Notes under the pieces: generated by a model | What the model saw: the letters and a program-made list of their open reading frames with translations, nothing else | The model's database searches: none | What the model was told of the DNA's origin: nothing | Program-made: the position numbers and the translations under genes | NCBI GenBank assembly: GCA_022496805.1 | Contig: CM040090.1 | Location: 11,278,001 to 11,342,000, forward strand | DNA length: 64,000 nucleotides | Direction of reading: 5' to 3' | Source of the DNA: Pohlia nutans | Taxonomy: Eukaryota > Streptophyta > Bryopsida > Bryales > Mniaceae | Shown: positions 57,821-64,000 of the stretch, in pieces | How the letters are laid out: the number at the start of each line of letters is the position of its first letter | Numbering within the stretch: the stretch's first letter is position 1

Positions 57821-60700
57821 CATGTTAAACAGTCTGCTTCAATAGAAGAGAAAAAGGGGGTGGTAACTAAGGAAACTTGGGAACCTAATGTAGGCCTGGA
57901 AGATGAAGCAGAAAAGGAGGAAAGAGATTTCCTGAGGAGTTTTAGTGATTGCTTTGCATTTAGTCTTCATGACTTGGGAGTATTAAAAGGACAAGAGGTG
58001 CGGATAGATTTGACTGATGATGCACCTATCTATCGTAAACCATACAAATATAGTGAAATGGAAAGGAAGATGATCCAAGACCGCACGAAGGAGTTGCTTG
58101 ATGCCAAGTTAGTGGAAGTGGCACCATCGGACTGCGAATATGCTTCAGCGACAGTGATGCCATCAAAGAAAGATATTTATGGGAATTGGACTGAAAAACG
58201 AATGTGTGGAGATTATCGAAAGATAAATAAACACACAAAGTCTGATCGCTACGCCATGCCAACTCCAGAGGAGATATTTGAGGCCGTCGGTGACGCGAGA
58301 ATTTTCAGCACATTAGATCTTCGTTCGGGGTATCACCAACTGGGTATAAGAGCCGGTGACAAGCAAAAGACAACGTTTTGGGGAATCGATGACAACGGCA
58401 AGGACCATTTATATCAATGGCGATTTCTACCTTTTGGGTTGAAAAATGCGCCTGCAGAGTTTCAACGAGTCATGGATAGAGTTTTGTCTATGCTGGACTT
58501 TGCAAAATGCTACATCGATGATATCATTGTCTTCAGTATGAACCACAAGGAACATAGGAGACACATGCGAGAAGTATTCGCGAGACTGGAACTCCAGGGA
58601 TTGAAACTACATCCGGTGAAGTGTAAATTCTACTACGACAGAGTAGAATATTTAGGTCATATGATCATTCCTGGAGGATTAGGAGTGATGAGTAGTAAGG
58701 TGGCCGTTATCATGTCATTACCAAGACCTCATGATGTTAGCCGGTTGAGGGCATTTTTAGGACTAGCTAACTATTATAGGAAATTTGTAAAGAAATTTAG
58801 TGCAATTGCTAAAGCTCTCACTATACTTACAAGGAATGATCAACCTTGGGTTTGGGGAGAAGAGCAAGAAAGGGCTTTTCTAGAGTTGAAAGAGCGCCTT
58901 GTATCTGCACCAATTTTACGAAGACCTATTGCAGGGCGGTCCTATCAATTGCATACGGATTGGAGTAGTTTGGGCATTGGTGTAGTGTTGACTCAGATGG
59001 ATGACGATGGAAGGGAATTTGTTATTGCATATGCGAGTCGGTTTAGGGTCAATGCTGAAGCTCAGTACAGTTCGTATGAGGGAGAGTGTCTTGCTGCCGT
59101 ATGGGCTATAGCCCACTTTCGTTGTTATTTATATGGCAACGAGTTTCTGCTGGTAACTGATCATCAACTACTTAAGTGGCTCATGGAATCAGACAAGCTC
59201 ACGGGGAAGCTTGCAAGGTGGGCTTTATTGCTTATGGAGTACAACTTCCAAGTTGTGCACCGAGCGGGGTTGGTGAATATGGATGCGGACGGCTTGAGTA
59301 GAAATCCAAATCCAAATCAGACAGACTCTACCGGAGCACGATGGCATGGTGAGGAAAGTGAGGATGTGTTACCTGGTTGGCATTGTACAGCATTTCTTAG
59401 TATATTGGCGACGAATGGAGACTTCATCGAGGAATCTACTGCGGCCGCGATGGACGAAGAGGGAGGTGAAGAGTCTGGGGGCGCTAAAGATATTTATGAA
59501 GATGTTGCAGTAATTTCATATTTACGGCAAGGTGAGTTGGCTGCAAACACAACAGCAAAAGAGAGAGACCGGAGTCAACAACGAGCCAAACGGTTCTTGT
59601 GGGAGGGGACTCATATGCTTCGTGTATGGCCAAATGGTAGCAAAAAGGTTGTGCCCGAGCTTGGAGAGAGGGTGAAGTTAGTAACACGTGTACATGAGGA
59701 GTTGGGTCACTTTGGAGTGCGACGGACTCATGGGTTGTTACAAACTCATTATTGGTGGAGAGGCATGTACACGCAAGTCCAACTCGTGGTTTCTCAGTGT
59801 GTGGTATGTGATAGAGTGCGGGCGTCATTTAATGCGTCAATGCCACACTTGCAGCCATTACCCATTATAGGTTTGGGATACCGGTGGAGTTTGGATTTTG
59901 CTGGACCACTTCCAATTACGCCGCGTCACAACAAGTATGTTTTGGTGATGATCGAACACTTCTCTAAGTGGCTTGAGGTTGTGGCTTTGCCTGACAAATT
60001 TAGCGAGGGAGCGGCCTATGCATTTTTGGAAAGGGTTTTGAGCCGCTTCGGGGCTCCAGCAGAGGTACTAACAGACCAAGGCCGCGAGTTTCTAGGGGAA
60101 TTTCAAGTCCTTTGTGAAAAGGCCTTTATTGACCATTGAACAACGTCAAGGGATCATCCAGAAGCAAACGGGTTGGCGGAAAGAATGGTACAAACAGTCA
60201 AGAGGGGTCTTAGAAAGTATGGGTTACAACGAGGACATCACGATGATTGGGACCTCCAACTACCATGGTTGGCGATGGGTTATCGCTTTAGCAAACAAGC
60301 GTCATTAGCGTCGTTTTCTCCTTACTATCTATTGTATGGTCGAAACCAGGTGTTGCCATTATCGATCAAACCTGTTGTTGATACGGTATTAGAAGGGATG
60401 GATGACCCAGACACATGGGCAAAATGCTGCCAACAGCGGGCAGATTTATTTAAACGAGTAATGCCCATCGCTTTGGAAAATCTCACCATAGCGCAACACC
60501 GAGATACATTACGTTATGCTACTATTCGAGGAGGAGGGTACCAACCACAAGTCCGCCGGTTTGTGGCAGGAGGCTATGTTTATCTGCAACAAACGGTACC
60601 TACTACCTTGGATGTGACGGCTGGACGTATTATCCTTCGTGTTCGTGAGGTTCTTCCGTCTGGAGTGTTATTGTTGGAAGGTTGTGATGGACGGAGTTGA
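57815..60700 (+). pseudogene. pol: RT-RNase H-integrase of the methyltransferase element, one internal TGA
   Basis: Same frame as the upstream ORF. RT: LDLRSGYHQL, FLPFGLKNAPAEFQRVM and catalytic YIDD at 58511. RNase H: LHTDWSSLGIG, then EGECLA and TDHQLLKWL. Integrase: HHCC zinc domain with HEELGHFGVRRTHG and CVVCDR, catalytic Asp in LDFAGP (59894), Asp in LTDQG (60074) and Glu at 60179 (D-34-E spacing, one short of the usual 35). TGA at 60137 falls 14 codons before the catalytic Glu and TGA at 60698 ends the piece; both lie where CGA codons would give Arg. The protein downstream of each stop still aligns, so this copy is recently inactivated. Confidence 0.92.
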
Positions 60701-60961
60701 AAAGATCACACGCGCAATTGCGCACCGTGTCATCTACCAAACATCGACGGCACAATTGATACTAGTATTTCGTATATTTCAGCTGGGCTGAAATGTATGT
60801 TGTGTGGCAGTGCTCAACATGCTGCCACTATGGTTTTGTGTGATGTGTGTTCAACAGGGTGGCATATAGAGTGTCTCAGTCCGCCATTGGAAGCGATTCT
60901 AGATGGTCGTTGGTCATGTCCACGGTGTATTAAGAATGTTGGGCGTTCATCACGTATTTGA
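60701..60961 (+). pseudogene. PHD finger at the C-terminus of Pol (behind a TGA)
   Basis: In frame with integrase after TGA 60698. Cys at 60794, 60803, 60839, 60848, His 60863, Cys 60872, 60917, 60926 give C-x2-C-x11-C-x2-C-x4-H-x2-C-x14-C-x2-C, with Trp two residues before the seventh ligand, the canonical C4HC3 PHD pattern. PHD fingers read histone H3 tails. Position after integrase is where chromoviruses carry a chromodomain, so a targeting role is likely. Ends TGA at 60959. Confidence 0.88.
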
Positions 60962-62049
60962 TGGGTTTTTATATGGATTCCTTGGCATTGCTTTGAGGGT
61001 GTTTGGGTTTCGCCAGTGTAGAAATGGCTTCAACACCGGCGAAGGGGGCGAGTAAAGAAGGTGTTTCTAACGCACTTACTACATTTGCACTTGTGAACTG
61101 TAGACAAATTTTCTTTCCCTCTTTGTGATGTGCATTGAGTTCTATTCTCAGCGGTAGAGATGTTTTTCGCATTTCTGTTGTTTATTGGTAGTTCATAACT
61201 ACCATGGTGTGTACGTGGCCGTGGCTTCTGTGACGTGCCACGTGGTGTGTTTAGGTGAGCACAGTTATTCTGTGTACTCACAAGTGTGTGTGGTTTGTTG
61301 TGTGGGGATGTTCTTCATCTCATGAATAAATAGATGTGTTGTGACAATGTTCAAGGGTTTGTGTTGTCACCCATCTAATGTTTGTTGTCATTCTTACCTG
61401 TCAGCACGATGTGTATTGGCACGATGTGTTTGTGCACGACAAACCAAATTTTGGATGAAGAGGCGGTGTCGGGTAGAGAGAAGTGCGCTCTGAGAATTCA
61501 CGGGGAATCTGGCTGCGACACGATGATCAGATTGCGTGGGAGATTGGTTATGTCTTGAATTCTTGTACTTTTCAAATCTTCAAATCTCTTCTCAGTAGCC
61601 TATCCTGCAATGGCTCTAAACAGGTGTAGGGGTAAGGGTGGGGTAATAAGAAACCACGGGCCTCGGACGGGTAAAACGGGACGGTCAGACTACGAGCTGA
61701 AACCGTCCGAAAGATGGCTCCTAAAACTCAAACCCACGGTGACCAGCAAACGTGCCTCACCGGTGGGAACAACATAAATACGACCGTGTGGGTGATCAAT
61801 CCCACTTCGCCGCAACAAAATTTACAAAACAAAATTGAAAACAACTAGCCTCCAAAACCGGCTGGGAATAACAATAAAAGACAACGAGCCTCCAAAACCG
61901 GCTAGGAACAACAGTAAAAGACAACGAGCCACAAGCTACAACACACGAATCTTCACGTCTTCTTGTCTTGAAGTATTCAAATCTTCTTGCTTTCAAGTCT
62001 CAAAGTGTTCAAAAACACAAAGAAACCCTGAAGGCAATCTTCTATTGTG
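60962..62049. other. 3' non-coding region of the methyltransferase element
   Basis: A purine-rich gaagggggcgagtaaagaag at 61041-61060 followed by TGTTTCTAACG could be a polypurine tract and LTR start, but no matching 5' LTR was found. A 40-bp direct repeat (agcctccaaaaccggct...) occurs at 61847-61886 and 61887-61926. No gene is seen. Confidence 0.4.
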
Positions 62050-62990
62050 GCTGCGACCTTCAAATTAATGCTATAGATGGCTCGAGTCTTCAAAAGCTAA
62101 GTGTAATAGCTTTTTGGAAAGCTAAATCAACAAACTAAAACTCCTTCAAAATTTACTTGAATCTAGGTTACTGTCCAAAAGTTATAAGAGAGCAAAGTGG
62201 AAACTTTAATTTTTTTTTGACAACTAACCTCCGCCTCTTTATATCTTCATAACTTTTGATCTAAAGCACTTACATACAAGTGCAATAGCATTTTGGAAAG
62301 CTAATACAAACTACTACAATATGTATAATTTTTGAAGAAACCATAAATTCTGTCCATAAGTTATAGCTAATCAAAGTTTTGGTCTCTTTGTTTATAGAGA
62401 GAATCGACCTCTCAACTTCAACACACAACAACTCCTTCAATAAAACTCCAAATAAATTGAGTGATAGCAATCTGAAGAACTAATCTCATAAGCTATCACT
62501 CCTGTAAATTTCAAAAGAAATTACCACGATGACCAAAAGTTAGGATCCTTGAAGTTTTACCTTGCTTCTTTCCAAAGGCAGTCAACCTCCAAGCCTTCAC
62601 ACCTTCATAACTTTCTTCTCGGAACTCCAAATCATAAAAGTAATAACTTTTTAAAAAGCTATTATAATAATACATACACTCTCAAAATTTCAAGCAAATT
62701 GATAGATACAACAAAAGTTGTAGCTCGTCGAAACCTCTGCCTTTTCAATGGATGGCCAAGGGTTTCCACAAACTTCCAACGTTCACAACTTTTGCAACAC
62801 AACTCCAAATTCAACATACAATATCAATTCGGAAAGGTCTCATCACAAGGAACAATCTTTCAAAGTTTCAATTTAAACAAAGTCTTGCTCAATGAGCTAC
62901 ATCAATTCAAAATTCTGTCTCAAAACTCTCTCTATTTTCACACACAAAAAAACTCCCGACAATCTTCTAAACCTCAAGACTTCACTAAAT
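62050..62990. repeat. Degenerate tandem repeat, about 178-bp period, 5 units
   Basis: A landmark similar to aatagctttttggaaagcta recurs near 62106, 62281, 62463, 62642 and 62819, each followed by a caaaatttc-like and an aaaagttatag-like block. The 182-codon frame over part of it is not called as a gene. Confidence 0.65.
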
Positions 62991-63214
62991 CTCATCCAAT
63001 CAAAGGTGGCGGTGGGGCACATAAGCCCATACTCCCTTTTGAAGTTTCAAAGAAGGTACTCAACCCTTTTCCTATTCACACCTTTCAAACCACCTAATCC
63101 CTTGATGATTTAATTAAAACGAAAAACAAATTATATGTACGATTTTCATTCCGCTACTCCATTCATTGAAAATACAAAGCTTAGAGCATATATGTACACG
63201 ATGAAAGCATTTCT
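62991..63214. other. Right flank of the insertion
   Basis: Non-coding, AT-rich. The junction with gypsy-1 lies near 63205-63217, judged from where RT homology resumes. Confidence 0.45.
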
Positions 63215-64000
63215 ATCACGACAGCGGGGCATGAGCTCTACACTTTTTTAGATGGATACTCGGGTTACAACCAAGTATCCATCCATCCGAATGATTATCA
63301 CAAGATCGCATTTACTAGACCATGGGGGACATTCATTTATGTGGTCATGCCTTTCGGGTTGTGCAATGCACCCTCCGCATTCCAACGGGTGATGACCTCT
63401 ATTTTCTTTGACCTTCTTCACAAATCCATGTCGATCTTTATTGATGATTTTAGCACTCAAACTAGTGCGGTAGACCATTATGAGATGTTGCGGGAGTGTT
63501 TTTAGAGGTGTCGCCAAAACCGACTCTCTTTGAACCCCGCCAAGGTTTACCTTCGGGTTTAAAAGAGAGTTTTGCTAGGATACGTGGTGTCCAAAGCCGA
63601 CAAGGAACCGGACCCCGAGAAGGTTAAGGTCATTCTCAATCTTGAACCTCCGACTACGGTCAAAGGCATTCAACATGCCCTTGGTCATTATGGGTGGTAC
63701 TGGGACATCATGGCCGATTATGCCACGGCGGCCATTCCCTTGACTAATCTCACGAAGAAAGAGGTCAAATTCGAGTGGACCCCCGAGTGTCAAGAGGGCT
63801 TTGATGCCCTTAAAGCCAAATTGACTACCTTTCCTTGTCTAGTTCCCCCTAATAGGGATGTTCCTTTTCACGTATATTGCGATGCATCGGCGGTAGCCAT
63901 TAAGGCGGCATTGTGCCAACCGTTTGGCCCCAACGGCAAGGACCGTCCCGTTGCGTTTGCTAGTCGGCAATTGACCGCCGCGGAGAGGAATTACTCAACT
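63215..64000 (+). pseudogene. gypsy-1 reverse transcriptase, 3' part, and RNase H start (runs off window)
   Basis: Resumes with AGHELYTFLDGYSGYNQVS, MPFGLCNAPSAFQRVM, FIDDF, then EFEWTP-like KFEWTPECQEGFDALKAKL and RNase H FHVYCDASAVAIKAALCQ. It has stops at 63503 and near 63560. The start of homology matches the point where the left half ended at 50250. Confidence 0.9.

Larger units (their letters stand above)
52598..60961 (+). mobile_element. Ty3/gypsy element encoding a DNA cytosine methyltransferase and a PHD finger
   Basis: Gag, zinc knuckles, protease, C5-methyltransferase, RT, RNase H, integrase and PHD finger all lie in one reading frame. The order PR-RT-RH-IN is Ty3/gypsy-like. In-frame stops occur at 52937, 53543, 53630, 53663, 54311, 54608, 57812, 60137 and 60698. 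The TAG at 57812 has a readthrough context; the others look like decay. The element sits inside the reverse transcriptase of gypsy-1. No chromodomain is seen; a PHD finger takes the C-terminal place. LTRs were not identified. Confidence 0.9.

Noticed and set aside
60137..60139. Readthrough at the integrase TGA
   Set aside because: TGA ACA has none of the known leaky contexts and it interrupts a catalytic domain, so mutation is the simpler reading.
62549..63097. 182-codon frame on +
   Set aside because: Lies across the degenerate 178-bp tandem repeats and is low-complexity; no family features.

Overview
This window is nuclear DNA from a land plant. Three multi-exon genes with GT-AG introns encode plant protein families: a steroleosin/11-beta-hydroxysteroid-dehydrogenase-like SDR, an SPX-MFS (PHT5/VPT) vacuolar phosphate transporter, and a chloroplast-envelope quinone oxidoreductase homologue. 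The AT-rich, MITE-packed intergenic DNA and nested Ty3/gypsy elements suggest a large genome. The combination fits a seedless plant (fern, lycophyte or bryophyte), but the species cannot be fixed from sequence alone.

Layout. 1-4.4 kb: SDR gene on the + strand, 5' end cut by the window edge, with a MITE in every intron. 4.4-20.9 kb: a MITE graveyard with several families, a 1.5-kb fold-back element, minisatellites and a G-quadruplex tract. 20.9-27.9 kb: SPX-MFS gene on +, with a GC-rich/(GA)n leader region. 27.9-32.5 kb: repeats. 32.5-37.8 kb: quinone oxidoreductase gene on -, whose introns are also full of MITEs. 37.8-43.7 kb: repeats. 43.7-50.25 kb and 63.2-64.0 kb: two halves of one degenerate Ty3/gypsy element (gypsy-1), split inside reverse transcriptase by about 13 kb of inserted DNA. 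50.25-63.2 kb: that inserted DNA, which carries a second Ty3/gypsy element.

The standout is this second element (about 52.6-60.96 kb). In a single reading frame, interrupted by stops, it encodes Gag, two CCHC zinc knuckles, a retropepsin, a complete DNMT3/DRM-type cytosine-5 DNA methyltransferase, then RT, RNase H, integrase and a C-terminal PHD finger. The methyltransferase keeps motif I, the PC motif, ENV, RxR and C-terminal motifs. The stop between the methyltransferase and RT is a TAG in the exact TMV-type readthrough context (CAA TAG CAA TCA), so it may be a designed leaky stop separating ORF1 (Gag-PR-MTase) from ORF2 (RT-RH-IN-PHD). The other in-frame stops in recognisable domains are TGA and look like decay. 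Together this suggests a retroelement that carries its own chromatin writer (5mC methylation) and reader (PHD).

A second theme is a large set of TTAA-flanked, non-autonomous DNA elements with CCCCTAA/CCCTTAA termini (piggyBac-like signature, unusual in a land plant). A matching empty site inside the other arm of a fold-back element demonstrates TTAA target duplication directly.

Limits: no LTR pair could be matched for either gypsy element, promoters and transcript ends were not determined, and family assignments rest on motif reading rather than searches.
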